Shown one piece after another: positions 17,996 through 27,720 of a DNA stretch of 35,479 nucleotides. The stretch is from assembly GCA_023653025.1 (NCBI GenBank), contig JAMNXS010000027.1, positions 1-35,479 on the forward strand, given 5' to 3'. Under the pieces are notes generated by a model that ran no database searches, was not told the origin of the DNA, and saw nothing but the letters and a program-made list of their open reading frames with translations. A program made the position numbers and the translations under genes. This DNA is from Burkholderiaceae bacterium (GTDB lineage Bacteria; Pseudomonadota; Gammaproteobacteria; Burkholderiales; Burkholderiaceae_D). How positions within the stretch are numbered: the first letter of the stretch is position 1; the number at the start of each line of letters is the position of its first letter.

Positions 17996-19750
17996 ATGAG
18001 ATTGCGTTCCAAGCACCTCGCACTGGCGCTGAGCCTGCTTCCTGCTGCAGCAGCCTTCGCCGAAGGTCCGTCGGCCGCCAAGGGCAAGGCGATGCCTTAC
18101 AGCCCGGTGACCGACGCCCGGCTCCAGAATCCGGAGGCCCGCAACTGGCTGAGCTGGCGCGGCAACTACGGCAGCTGGGGCTACTCGGCCCTCGACAAGA
18201 TCAATGACAGGAACGTCGGCAAGCTGCAGCTCGCATGGTCGTATGCGACCGGCGTGACCGAAGGCCATCAGGCGCCGCCGATTGTCAATGACGGCTACAT
18301 GTACGTGACGACGCCGCAGAACCAGGTCATCGCGTTCAACGCGAAGACCGGCCAGGAACTGTGGCGCTACAAGAAGGAGATTCCGTCCGAACTGTTCCAG
18401 TTGCACCCGACCAACCGCGGCGTCGCGCTGTACGGCGACAAGGTCTATGTCGCCACTACCGACTGCTTCCTGATCGCGCTCGACGCGAAGACCGGCAAGG
18501 TCCTGTGGCAGACGCAGATCGAGAACTGGAAGACCGGTTACTACATGACGCTTGCGCCGCTGGCGGCCAAGGGCAAGATCATGATCGGCGTGTCCGGCGG
18601 CGAATACGGCGTGCGCGGCTTCGTCGCGGCCGTCGACGCCAACAGCGGCAAGATGGCATGGCGTCGCTACACGATCCCGGCGCCGAACGAGATGGGCGGC
18701 GACACCTGGCCGAACAATGGCTCGTACAAGACCGGCGGCGGCTCGGTCTGGGTGACCGGCACCTACGATCCGAAGACCAACACCGCCTACTGGGGCACCG
18801 GCAACCCGGGCCCGTGGACGCCCGACCTGCGCGAGGGCGACAACCTGTTCGCCAGCTCGACGCTGGCGCTGGACGTCGACACCGGCGAGATCAAGGGCCA
18901 TCACCAGTACGCGCAAAACGACTCGTGGGACTGGGACGAGGTCACGCCGCCGCTGCTGATCGAGGCCGACATCAACGGCAAGAAGACGCCGCTGGCGGTG
19001 CGTGCCGGACGCAACGGCTACATGTGGGTGCTGGAGCGCACGAAGACCGGCGGCCTCGCGTACCGGACTGCGTGGCCGTATGTCGGCAACAACGTGTTCA
19101 CGTCTCTGGACCCGAAGACCGGCCGTCCGGAGTACGACATGTCAAAGAAGCCGTCGATGAAGCAGGGCGCCGCTTTCTGCCCGTCGCTGTGGGGCGGCAA
19201 GGACTGGCTGCCGGAAGCCTACAGCCCGAAGACCGGCCTGATCTACACGATGGCCAACGAGCACATGTGCTCCGAGCTGCCGAAGGGCGAGCAGACCACC
19301 TACAAGGCGGGTGACCTGTTCATCGGCTTCCCGCTCGAAGGCGTGCTGACCAACGTCCGCCTCGGCCCGGGCGCGAAGGATCATATCGGCGAGATTCAGG
19401 CCTGGGATCCGAAGACCGGCAAGCTGGCCTGGAGCACGAAGTACGCCGACCAGATCTGGTCGCCGACCTTCGTCACCGCCGGCAACCTGGTGTTCGTCGG
19501 CGGCCTGCCGGACCGCAAGTTCCGCGCGCTGGATGCGAAGACTGGCAAGGAACTGTGGTCGTACAGCGCGCCGTCGGGCGTGATCGGCGTGCCGAGCTCG
19601 TACGAGATCGACGGCGAGCAGTACATTGCCGTGCAGGCCGGCTGGGGCGTGGATGCGCAGCGCCTGGCAGGTGCGATCGACCATGTGAAGGGCACCAACA
19701 CCATCGTCCCGCAAGGCGGCACGCTGATGGTGTTCAAGCTGCCCAAATAA
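17996..19750 (+). CDS. PQQ-dependent alcohol dehydrogenase, probable lanthanide type
   Basis: A 584-residue periplasmic eight-bladed quinoprotein with a signal peptide (residues 1-22). Metal ligands match methanol-dehydrogenase positions: Glu203 (GGEYGVRG), Asn270 (GTGNPGPW) and catalytic Asp312 in SWDWDEV. Asp314, two residues on, is the extra acidic residue that marks lanthanide-dependent XoxF/ExaF enzymes. The vicinal Cys-Cys normally before NRG is missing (QLHPTNRG). No cytochrome c domain is fused. ATG at 17996 with AGGAG upstream. It forms a unit with the Rieske protein and ends at a strong terminator. The substrate is unknown. Confidence 0.9.
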   Translation: MRLRSKHLALALSLLPAAAAFAEGPSAAKGKAMPYSPVTDARLQNPEARNWLSWRGNYGSWGYSALDKINDRNVGKLQLAWSYATGVTEGHQAPPIVNDGYMYVTTPQNQVIAFNAKTGQELWRYKKEIPSELFQLHPTNRGVALYGDKVYVATTDCFLIALDAKTGKVLWQTQIENWKTGYYMTLAPLAAKGKIMIGVSGGEYGVRGFVAAVDANSGKMAWRRYTIPAPNEMGGDTWPNNGSYKTGGGSVWVTGTYDPKTNTAYWGTGNPGPWTPDLREGDNLFASSTLALDVDTGEIKGHHQYAQNDSWDWDEVTPPLLIEADINGKKTPLAVRAGRNGYMWVLERTKTGGLAYRTAWPYVGNNVFTSLDPKTGRPEYDMSKKPSMKQGAAFCPSLWGGKDWLPEAYSPKTGLIYTMANEHMCSELPKGEQTTYKAGDLFIGFPLEGVLTNVRLGPGAKDHIGEIQAWDPKTGKLAWSTKYADQIWSPTFVTAGNLVFVGGLPDRKFRALDAKTGKELWSYSAPSGVIGVPSSYEIDGEQYIAVQAGWGVDAQRLAGAIDHVKGTNTIVPQGGTLMVFKLPK

Positions 19751-19759
19751 GCGGCAACA

Positions 19760-19836
19760 GCGCGCGCCTGCTGGCAGGCGCGCGCCGGATGCCTTACGAT
19801 TTGGCTTTCGCCGGTCCCCGCGGACCGGCTTTTTTT
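19760..19836 (+). terminator. double hairpin terminator after the PQQ dehydrogenase
   Basis: An 11-bp GC hairpin (19760-19785, loop CTGG) is followed by the intrinsic terminator: GCCGGTCC (19810-19817) pairs with GGACCGGC (19822-19829), then seven T. Confidence 0.9.
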
Positions 19837-19860
19837 ACGGATTTTTCGGACAACCACGCG

Positions 19861-21023
<1,163 letters not shown>

Positions 21024-21027
<4 letters not shown>

Positions 21028-21743
21028 CCGACGAGCAGCAGGCGCGCCTGCACGACTGGATGCGCGTGCGTGGCCTGGCCGGCGGCACGCTGCAGATGAG
21101 GCCGCTGACCGGCGGCCAGTCGAACCCCACCTACCTGCTCGACACCGGCGAGGCGCGCATGGTGCTGCGCAAGCAGCCACCGGGCGTGCTGCTGAAATCC
21201 GCGCATGCAGTCGACCGCGAGTACCGCGTGATCCGCGCGCTGCGCGGGACTGCGGTGCCGGTGCCCGAGGGCATCGCCTGGTGCGACGACGTGCAGGTGG
21301 TCGGCACGCCGTTCTACCTGATGTCGTATGTCGAGGGCCGGGTGTTGGTCGATCAGTCGCTACCCGGCCTGTCGGCGGCCGAGCGCGAAGCGATCTACCG
21401 CGACATGAATCGCGTGATCGCCGCGCTGCACGAAGTCGACGTCGATGCCGTCGGGCTGTTCGACTATGGCCGGCGCGAGGGCTTCATCAGCCGCCAGGTC
21501 GATCGCTGGTCGCGGCAGCTCGAGCAATCGCCGCTGGCGCCGGCCGACGAGATGCGGCGGCAGTCGGTCGCCGATCCCGCGTGGCGCTTCTACCTCGGCT
21601 TCAACCTGTTCCGCATGTCGGCCATCCTGCACGGCATCGCCGAGCGCGCGCTGCAGGGCAATGCCAACAGCACCGACGCCGTGCAGACCGGGCAGAAGGC
21701 CGCGCCGCTGGCGGCGCTGGCCTGCTGCATCGTCGGCATCTGA
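21024..21743 (+). CDS. phosphotransferase-family protein with deleted catalytic core
   Basis: A 239-residue protein, against about 340 for the family. The N lobe is intact (GGQSNPTYLLDTGEARMVLR and a VDREYRVIRAL helix), as is the end (WRFYLGFNLFRMSAILHGIA). Around residue 175-185 (DNA near 21545-21570) the sequence jumps between these parts, and the catalytic HGDxRxxN loop and the metal-binding DWE motif are absent. The frame is kept. It cannot be a working kinase as written, although the family would phosphorylate a hydroxyacyl-CoA for the neighbouring dehydrogenase. Confidence 0.82.
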
Positions 21744-21835
21744 ACCGTGGCCGCCATTGACAGGCGGCAGAGCCTGAATCTGGCGCGCTTTCCTGCTGTC
21801 TATGCTGGCAACGGCACAGATTCCGGGAGCAGCAG

Positions 21836-22327
21836 ATGCGACACAGACAGCGGCGGCGTACGGGCCTGTGGTGGGCGGCCCTGTGGTGGGCGGCAGCCAT
21901 CGTGGCGCTGTCGCCCGCGCCGGCGCCCGCGCAGGGGCCGCCTTTCCAGTGCGGCTATGCGGTCGAGTCCGGCCAGGATGCGCGCGGCTTCGCCGATGCC
22001 TACCTGTCTGCATGGAACGACCGCGACGAGGTCGCGCTGCGCACCTTTTTTGCGCGCAGCATTGTCTACCGCGATGCCACCCACGGGCAGACCTTCGACG
22101 GCGTCGATGCCGTGATCGACTACCTGCAGCAATTGGTCAAGGCCGCGCCCGACCTGCGCTGGAGCGTGACCGATGTCATCTGCGAGAACCCGAGCCGGCT
22201 CGTCATCCGCTGGCTGAGCTGGCGCAGCATCGACGGCCGGAAGGTCGAACTGGAAGGGGTGTCGATACTCAACCTGGTCGGCGGGCGGATCGTGACCAAC
22301 ACGGATTTTTCGCAGGTGCCGAGATGA
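21836..22327 (+). CDS. exported SnoaL/NTF2-like protein
   Basis: A 163-residue protein with a basic N terminus (MRHRQRRR) and hydrophobic helix (about 11-30, ending APAQ), so a secreted or periplasmic product. The rest is an NTF2-like cone: ARGFADAYLSAWNDRDEVAL, VYRDATHGQTFDGVDAVIDYL, then VILRW-like LVIRWLSW. Such domains serve as small-molecule isomerases or binding proteins. No specific substrate is indicated. Confidence 0.75.
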   Translation: MRHRQRRRTGLWWAALWWAAAIVALSPAPAPAQGPPFQCGYAVESGQDARGFADAYLSAWNDRDEVALRTFFARSIVYRDATHGQTFDGVDAVIDYLQQLVKAAPDLRWSVTDVICENPSRLVIRWLSWRSIDGRKVELEGVSILNLVGGRIVTNTDFSQVPR

Positions 22328-22425
22328 GGATTTTTCCCGGTCCATTCATTCCCGACTAGAATCGCAGCAAGCGGCAGCCAATGCAGGGCCGCGCTCATCT
22401 GCCGCAACCATCAGGAGACGAACCG

Positions 22426-23337
22426 ATGCACACGCGCACAGTGTGGCTGGAAGCTGCGCTGAACGGACCATGGTCGCGCGAGCGGCAGCCGGGTATTCCG
22501 ATTGCGGCCGACGAGATCGTCGAACAGGCGGTGGCCTGCGCGAACGAGGGCGCCGCCATCATCCATTTCCATCCGTACGATCCCGCCACCGGCCGCCAGC
22601 GCGATACCTACGAGATCTACGCGCCCATCATCGAGCGCATACGCTCGAAGGTGGATGTCATCTGCTACGGCACGCTGCCGTTTGCCGGCGATGTCGATGC
22701 CAGCGAGCCGATGACGGCCGAGCGCCGCTTTGACGCCGTCGAGAAACTGGCGGCCAGCGGCCTGCTCGAGTGGTCGGTCGTCGATCCCGGCTCGACCAAC
22801 ATCAGCCTGCTCGACGAACTGCCGCAGGGACGCGAGGGCTTCATTTATGCGAACCCCGACAGCCATGTCCGCTACGGCCTCGATCTGTGCCGCCGGCACC
22901 GTATCGTGCCGTCATATGCGATCTACGAGCCGGGCTTCATGAGGCTGGGCTCGGCGCTCGCGCGCTGTTACGCCGGCGTGCCGCAGCCGGTGTACCGGTT
23001 GATGTTCTCGGACCGCTTCTCGTTCGGCTTCCCGCCGCGGACCTGGGCAATCGACGCCTACCTTGAACTGCTCGACGAACTCGACCCGGGCGCGCCATGG
23101 ATGGCGGCCGGCCTCGGCACGACGATTGAGCCGCTGATTCCCGCGGTTGTGCAACGCGGTGGGCAGGTGCGCGTCGGGCTGGAAGATGTACCGTTCGGCC
23201 ACCCGGTTGGCAACGTCGAACAGGTAAGAGAGGCGCGTCGCCTGATCGAGGCCGCAGGCGGGCAATGCGCCAGCGCCGCAGAGGTTCGCGCCCGCCTGCC
23301 AGGCTGTCGGATGGACGTCGACAGTGTACCGGGGTGA
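22426..23337 (+). CDS. beta-keto acid cleavage enzyme (BKACE, DUF849)
   Basis: A 303-residue TIM-barrel enzyme. BKACE proteins condense a beta-keto acid with acetyl-CoA to give acetoacetate and a new CoA ester. The zinc ligands are seen as His47 and His49 in IIHFHPYD, and a glutamate in VGLEDVPFGHP. The PGSTNISLLDELP segment lies in the barrel core. The ATG at 22426 is chosen for GGAG about 10 nt upstream and for the usual short N terminus. The actual keto-acid substrate cannot be read from the sequence. Confidence 0.87.
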   Translation: MHTRTVWLEAALNGPWSRERQPGIPIAADEIVEQAVACANEGAAIIHFHPYDPATGRQRDTYEIYAPIIERIRSKVDVICYGTLPFAGDVDASEPMTAERRFDAVEKLAASGLLEWSVVDPGSTNISLLDELPQGREGFIYANPDSHVRYGLDLCRRHRIVPSYAIYEPGFMRLGSALARCYAGVPQPVYRLMFSDRFSFGFPPRTWAIDAYLELLDELDPGAPWMAAGLGTTIEPLIPAVVQRGGQVRVGLEDVPFGHPVGNVEQVREARRLIEAAGGQCASAAEVRARLPGCRMDVDSVPG

Positions 23338-23474
23338 TTGATGCCAAATCGCAGACCTTGCGCCGCGTCAATTGCTGATGCGGGCTGTACCGATGTCGGC
23401 AAGAATAAACACTCCCTATCTGATAGGTAAGAAAAAGGTGGGGCTGATATCGCGCAAAAACTTTCGCGCAGTTG
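23338..23474. other. intergenic region upstream of the urtA promoter
   Basis: Holds a 13-bp inverted repeat, CCTATCTGATAGG (23415-23427), and GCGC arms at 23451-23468. These may be binding sites for a regulator of the amide cluster or the end of the BKACE transcript. No gene is seen. Confidence 0.4.
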
Positions 23475-23504
23475 TTGACAAGTGAAAATCCGACATCGTA
23501 CTCT
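23475..23504 (+). promoter_or_regulatory. sigma70-like promoter of the amide cluster
   Basis: A perfect TTGACA (23475-23480), an 18-nt spacer and TACTCT (23499-23504). Transcription would begin near 23511, exactly where the first leader hairpin starts. Confidence 0.65.
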
Positions 23505-23510
23505 CCGTAA

Positions 23511-23570
23511 GTCCCGCAACAGTGCGGGTCCACAATTCGTCAGCGGTTCAGCCAACACTGCCTGAACCGC
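23511..23570 (+). promoter_or_regulatory. two-hairpin leader RNA, probable ANTAR (AmiR) target
   Basis: Hairpin 1: CCCGC (23513-23517), loop AACAGT, GCGGG (23524-23528). Hairpin 2: GCGGTTCAG (23543-23551) with CTGAACCGC (23562-23570), one C-C mismatch, then a C-G pair closing the loop AACACT (23554-23559). The two six-base loops differ at one position and are both closed by C-G. ANTAR proteins bind paired hexaloop hairpins; the first loop base A fits the published pattern but the fourth-base G does not. An ANTAR gene (amiR) ends the same cluster. Confidence 0.65.
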
Positions 23571-23577
23571 GCAAGGC

Positions 23578-23619
23578 AAAAAAGCCCCTGACTGGCGTCC
23601 AGCCTGTCGGGGGCTTTTT
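23578..23619 (+). terminator. leader terminator upstream of urtA
   Basis: AAAAAGCCCCTGAC (23579-23592) pairs with GTCGGGGGCTTTTT (23606-23619), a 14-bp stem with one wobble. It comes 110 nt before urtA and after the two leader hairpins, so it would stop transcription unless antiterminated. Confidence 0.85.
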
Positions 23620-23729
23620 GTTTTCTGCTTTCGATTGTTTGCCTGAAACGGCGACAGCGACAGGGGGCGGCGGTTTGTGTTGGCTGTCGATGTGACTCAG
23701 TGTAACCACTACAACAAGGAGACTATGGA

Positions 23730-24911
23730 ATGACCAAGTTCAATCGTCGCGACTTTCTGCAGGCTGGCGGATCGCTCATCGCCGCCAGCGCCATTCCGGG
23801 CATGCTGCCGTCGGCATTCGCGGCCGACAGCGTCAAGCTGGGCCTGCTGCACTCGCTGACCGGCACCATCGCGCTGGCCGAGGCATCACTGGTCGATGCG
23901 GAAAAGCTCGCCATCGACGAGATCAACGCCGCCGGCGGCGTGATGGGCAAGAAGATCGAAGCCGTGATCGAGGACGGCGCATCCGACTGGCCGACCTTCG
24001 CGGAAAAGACCAAGAAGCTGCTGCAGCGTGACAAGGTCGCGGCCATCGTCGGCTGCTACACCTCCGCTTCGCGCAAGGCCGTGCTGCCGGTGCTGAACCA
24101 GAACAAGGGCCTGCTCTACTACCCGACTTATTACGAAGGCCAGGAGCAGGACAGTCAGGTCATCTACCCGTCGCAGGAAGCGACGCAGTCGGTGATCGCC
24201 GCCATCGAGTGGATGGCCAAGCAGCAGGGCAAGACCTTCTTCCTGGTCGGCTCCGACTACATCTATCCGCGTACCTGCAACAAGATCGCCAAGCCGACCA
24301 TCGCCAAGGCGGGCGGCAAGACCGTCGGCGAAGAGTACGTTCCGCTCGGTCATACCGAATTCTCGTCGATCATCAACAAGATCAAGGCCGCCAAGCCGGA
24401 CTGGATCTACTCGACCGTGGTCGGCGGCTCGAACGTCGCGTTCTACAAGCAGCTGAAGGCAGCCGGCCTCGGCGGCGACAAGCAGAAGCTGCTGTCGACC
24501 GTGGTCTCGGAGAACGAGATCGACGGCATCGGCAAGGACAACGCCGTCGGCTACTACGCCTGCATGGGCTACTTCCAGAGCATCAAGAGCGAGCGCAACG
24601 ACAAGTTCGTCAAGGCGATCAAGGCCAAGTACGGCCAGGACCGCGTGGTGGGCGACCCGATGCAGGTGGCCTACAACTGCGTCTATCTGTGGAAGATGGC
24701 CGTCGAGAAGGCGAAATCCTTCGACGTCGACAAGGTGATCGCGGCATCGGCCGGTCTCGAACTCGATGCGCCGGAAGGCAAGATCAAGGTGCATGCGACC
24801 AACCACCATGTGGCCAAGAAGGTGCGCATCGGACGCGCGCGTCCGGACGGTCAGTTCGACATCGTCCATGAGACGGGCGTGATCGAGCCGAACCCGTTCC
24901 CGAAGCTGTAA
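23730..24911 (+). CDS. urtA: amide/urea ABC transporter substrate-binding protein
   Basis: A 393-residue periplasmic binding protein of the UrtA/FmdD type. It has a Tat-like signal (NRRDFLQAGG, cleavage after AFAA). The type I fold segments GLLHSLTGTIALAEASLVDA, GCYTSASRKAVLPVL, YYPTYYEGQEQDSQVIYPSQ and LVGSDYIYP are typical for short-chain amide or urea binders. AAGGAG lies 8 nt before the ATG. It is the first gene of the amide cluster, beyond the leader terminator. Given the amidase downstream, amides are the likelier ligand than urea. Confidence 0.92.
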   Translation: MTKFNRRDFLQAGGSLIAASAIPGMLPSAFAADSVKLGLLHSLTGTIALAEASLVDAEKLAIDEINAAGGVMGKKIEAVIEDGASDWPTFAEKTKKLLQRDKVAAIVGCYTSASRKAVLPVLNQNKGLLYYPTYYEGQEQDSQVIYPSQEATQSVIAAIEWMAKQQGKTFFLVGSDYIYPRTCNKIAKPTIAKAGGKTVGEEYVPLGHTEFSSIINKIKAAKPDWIYSTVVGGSNVAFYKQLKAAGLGGDKQKLLSTVVSENEIDGIGKDNAVGYYACMGYFQSIKSERNDKFVKAIKAKYGQDRVVGDPMQVAYNCVYLWKMAVEKAKSFDVDKVIAASAGLELDAPEGKIKVHATNHHVAKKVRIGRARPDGQFDIVHETGVIEPNPFPKL

Positions 24912-24986
24912 TCGCTGCGTCCCCGCAGTAAGCCTGGCCGTCCGCCGTCGCGGGCGGCCGACTGAAGGATTTTTCCGGAGCGCGTG

Positions 24987-25889
24987 ATGTCGTTCGATAT
25001 TCTTGTGATGCAGCTCTTCAACGGGCTGTCTCTGTTTACCATTCTGTTGCTGATGGCACTGGGCCTGGCGATCGTGTTCGGCCTGATGGGCGTCATCAAC
25101 ATGGCCCACGGCGAGCTGATGACGCTGGGCGCCTACGCGACCTACCTGACCGCGCATTTCTTTTCGCGCTACGTGCCGTCGCTGATGGATTTCTACCTGA
25201 TCCCGGCCATTGTCGTCGCCTTTGCGGTGACCTATGCCGCGGGTTACCTGCTCGAGCGCGGCTTCGTCCGCTTCTTCTACAAGCGCCCACTGGATACGCT
25301 GCTGGCCACCTGGGGACTATCGCTGATCCTGCAGCAGGCCTATCGCTCGATTTTCGGCGCGCAGGAAGTCTCGGTACCGCTCGCTTCGTGGCTGTCCGGC
25401 GCGTGGGAGCCGACCGAGGGCATCCAGCTGCCGCTGAACCGCATCTTCATCATCGGCCTGACCGCGCTCGTGGCATTCGGCGTGTGGCTGCTGCTGTACA
25501 AGACCCGCGCCGGACTGCGGGCGCGCGCGGTCACGCAGAACCGCGCGATGAGCTCGGCCGTCGGCATCAACACCGACAAGGTCGATGCCACCACCTTTGC
25601 ACTCGGCGCCGGACTGGCGGGTATCGCCGGCTCGGTGTTCACGATGATCGGGTCGACCAACCCCGGCACCGGCCAGGCCTACATCATCGACTCCTTCATC
25701 ACGGTGGTGTTCGGCGGTGTGGCCAGCCTGATCGGCACGGCAGCCTCTGGCTTCATCATCGCCCAGACGCAGACCACGCTCGAATTCCTGATGAGCGGAT
25801 CGATGGCCAAGGTATCGATCCTGCTGTTCGTGATCCTGGTGCTGTACTTCCGCCCGAACGGCCTGTTCTCTTCCAAGGTGCGCAGCTGA
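24987..25889 (+). CDS. urtB: branched-chain-type ABC permease
   Basis: A 300-residue LivH/UrtB-type inner-membrane permease with about eight hydrophobic helices. Family landmarks are GLAIVFGLMGVINMAHGELMTLGAYA near the N terminus and the coupling-helix region AVTQNRAMSSAVGINTDKVD. ATG at 24987 is preferred over GTG at 24984 because CCGGAG is then 6 nt away. Its stop is 1 nt from the urtC start. Confidence 0.93.
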   Translation: MSFDILVMQLFNGLSLFTILLLMALGLAIVFGLMGVINMAHGELMTLGAYATYLTAHFFSRYVPSLMDFYLIPAIVVAFAVTYAAGYLLERGFVRFFYKRPLDTLLATWGLSLILQQAYRSIFGAQEVSVPLASWLSGAWEPTEGIQLPLNRIFIIGLTALVAFGVWLLLYKTRAGLRARAVTQNRAMSSAVGINTDKVDATTFALGAGLAGIAGSVFTMIGSTNPGTGQAYIIDSFITVVFGGVASLIGTAASGFIIAQTQTTLEFLMSGSMAKVSILLFVILVLYFRPNGLFSSKVRS

Positions 25890-25890
25890 C

Positions 25891-26928
25891 ATGAATGCCT
25901 TTAAATTCACTCCCGAGCACGCGTCGCACATAGCGCTGGCGCTGCTCCTTCTGGTCGTCTTCCCGCTGACGCTCGATCCGTTCTGGATGGGCAACCTCGG
26001 CAAGTATGTCGCCTTCGCCTTCGTGGCGGTCGGCCTCGTCCTCGCCTGGGGCTACTGCGGCATTCTGTCGCTTGGGCAGGGCATTTTCTTCGGCATCGGC
26101 GGCTATGCGATGGCGATGTTCCTGAAACTCGAGGCCTCGGCCCCGAACCTGCCCGACTTCATGGAGTGGAGCAGCGTCGAGGTCCTGCCGCTGTGGTGGG
26201 AGCCGTCGCGCCATTTCGCGTTCACGCTGCTGGAAATTTTGATCCTGCCGATTGTGATCGCATTTCCGTTTTCGTACGCGATCTTCCGCAAGCGGGTCTC
26301 GGGCGTCTATTTCGCGATCGTAACGATTGCCCTGTCGATGACGATGACGGTGCTCATCATCGGCCAGCAGGGCGATACCGGCGGCGCCAACGGCATCACG
26401 GATTTCAAGACCCTGCTCGGCATGGACATCATCTCCGACGAGTCGCGCCGCAACATCTACTTCGTCGAAGTGGCGCTGCTGATCGTCGTCGCCATCCTCG
26501 CGGCCGCGCTGCTGCACACCCGCTTCGGCAAGATCCTGGTCGCTATCCGCGACCGCGAGGACCGCGTGCGTTTCTCCGGCTATGACACGGCGATGGTGAA
26601 AGCCTTCGTCTTCACCGTGGCGGCAGTGCTGTCATCGATCGGCGGCGCGCTCTACACGCTGCAGGTCGGGCTGATGAGCCCGACGCTGGCCGGCGCGGTG
26701 GCCTCGGTCGAGATGGTGATCTTCGCCGCACTGGGCGGCCGCCTTTCCGTCACCGGCGCCATCGTCGGCGCACTGGTGGTGGGCTTCACCAAGTCGTGGC
26801 TATCGGAGCAATTTCCGGAGACCTGGCTGTTCATGCTCGGCCTGATGTTCATCGTCTCGGTCGGCTTGCTGCCCAACGGCTTGGCCGGCGGCGTGCAGCG
26901 CATCTTTTCGTCGAAGGAGCAGGCATGA
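25891..26928 (+). CDS. urtC: branched-chain-type ABC permease
   Basis: A 345-residue LivM/UrtC-type permease. WGYCGILSLGQGIFFGIGGYAMAM is the family landmark, and the coupling helix is AIRDREDRVRFSGYD. A long cytoplasmic or periplasmic loop lies at about residues 76-105. It pairs with UrtB as the membrane channel. The stop overlaps the urtD start (ATGA). Confidence 0.93.
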   Translation: MNAFKFTPEHASHIALALLLLVVFPLTLDPFWMGNLGKYVAFAFVAVGLVLAWGYCGILSLGQGIFFGIGGYAMAMFLKLEASAPNLPDFMEWSSVEVLPLWWEPSRHFAFTLLEILILPIVIAFPFSYAIFRKRVSGVYFAIVTIALSMTMTVLIIGQQGDTGGANGITDFKTLLGMDIISDESRRNIYFVEVALLIVVAILAAALLHTRFGKILVAIRDREDRVRFSGYDTAMVKAFVFTVAAVLSSIGGALYTLQVGLMSPTLAGAVASVEMVIFAALGGRLSVTGAIVGALVVGFTKSWLSEQFPETWLFMLGLMFIVSVGLLPNGLAGGVQRIFSSKEQA

Positions 26929-27713
26929 ACGCGGTATCCAGCGAAGCGTTGAAGGGCATCGAGCCATCGGCCCTCGGCCAGCGCCCGGTGCTGACCATCG
27001 AACACCTGACAGTTTCCTTCGACGGTTTCAAGGCCGTCGACGACTTGTCGCTGTCGATCAACGAGCGCGAGCTGCGCGTGGTCATCGGGCCCAACGGCGC
27101 CGGCAAGACCACGCTGCTCGACATGATCTGCGGAAAAACCAGGCCGACGTCCGGCAGCATCCGTTTCCGCGACATCGAGCTGTCGCAGATGCAGGAACAC
27201 GAGATCGTGCGTGCCGGCGTCGGCCGCAAGTTCCAGAACCCGTCGATCTACGAAGACCTGACGGTGATGGAAAACCTCGAGATCTCGATCCCGCAGGCGC
27301 ACGGCGTCTGGGCATCGATCCTGTTTCGCCGCACGCCCGCGGTGCGGGCCCGGCTCGGCGAAGTGGCGACCCAGGTCAACCTGCAGGATCACCTGCAGAA
27401 AAAGGCTGGCCTGCTGTCGCACGGGCAGAAGCAGTGGCTCGAGATCGGCATGCTGCTGATGCAGGAGCCGGAACTGCTGCTGCTCGACGAGCCGGTGGCC
27501 GGCATGTCGCCGCGCGAGCGCGAGCTGACTGCCGAGCTGCTGCGCACGATCTCGCTCGGCAAGTCGCTGGTGGTCATCGAGCACGACATGGATTTCGTGA
27601 AGTCGATCGCCAGCAAGGTCACGGTGCTGCACCAGGGACGCCTGCTGTCCGAGGGCACCATCGAGCAGGTCCAGAAAGACCCGCGCGTGATCGACGTCTA
27701 TCTCGGCCATTGA
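26925..27713 (+). CDS. urtD: ABC transporter ATPase
   Basis: A 262-residue LivG/UrtD-type ATPase. Walker A is GPNGAGKT (55-62), Walker B is LLLLDEPVAGM, and the H loop is VVIEHDMDFV. The signature motif reads LSHGQKQ, a variant of LSGGQ also seen in other UrtD proteins. An N-terminal extension of about 20 residues precedes the domain. ATG at 26925 overlaps the urtC stop. Confidence 0.93.
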   Translation: MNAVSSEALKGIEPSALGQRPVLTIEHLTVSFDGFKAVDDLSLSINERELRVVIGPNGAGKTTLLDMICGKTRPTSGSIRFRDIELSQMQEHEIVRAGVGRKFQNPSIYEDLTVMENLEISIPQAHGVWASILFRRTPAVRARLGEVATQVNLQDHLQKKAGLLSHGQKQWLEIGMLLMQEPELLLLDEPVAGMSPRERELTAELLRTISLGKSLVVIEHDMDFVKSIASKVTVLHQGRLLSEGTIEQVQKDPRVIDVYLGH

Positions 27714-27720
27714 GGACAGC

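Noticed and set aside
23338-23729. Guanidine (ykkC) or other known riboswitch upstream of the importer
   Set aside because: I could not recognise the conserved core of a known riboswitch; two hexaloop hairpins and a terminator explain the leader better.
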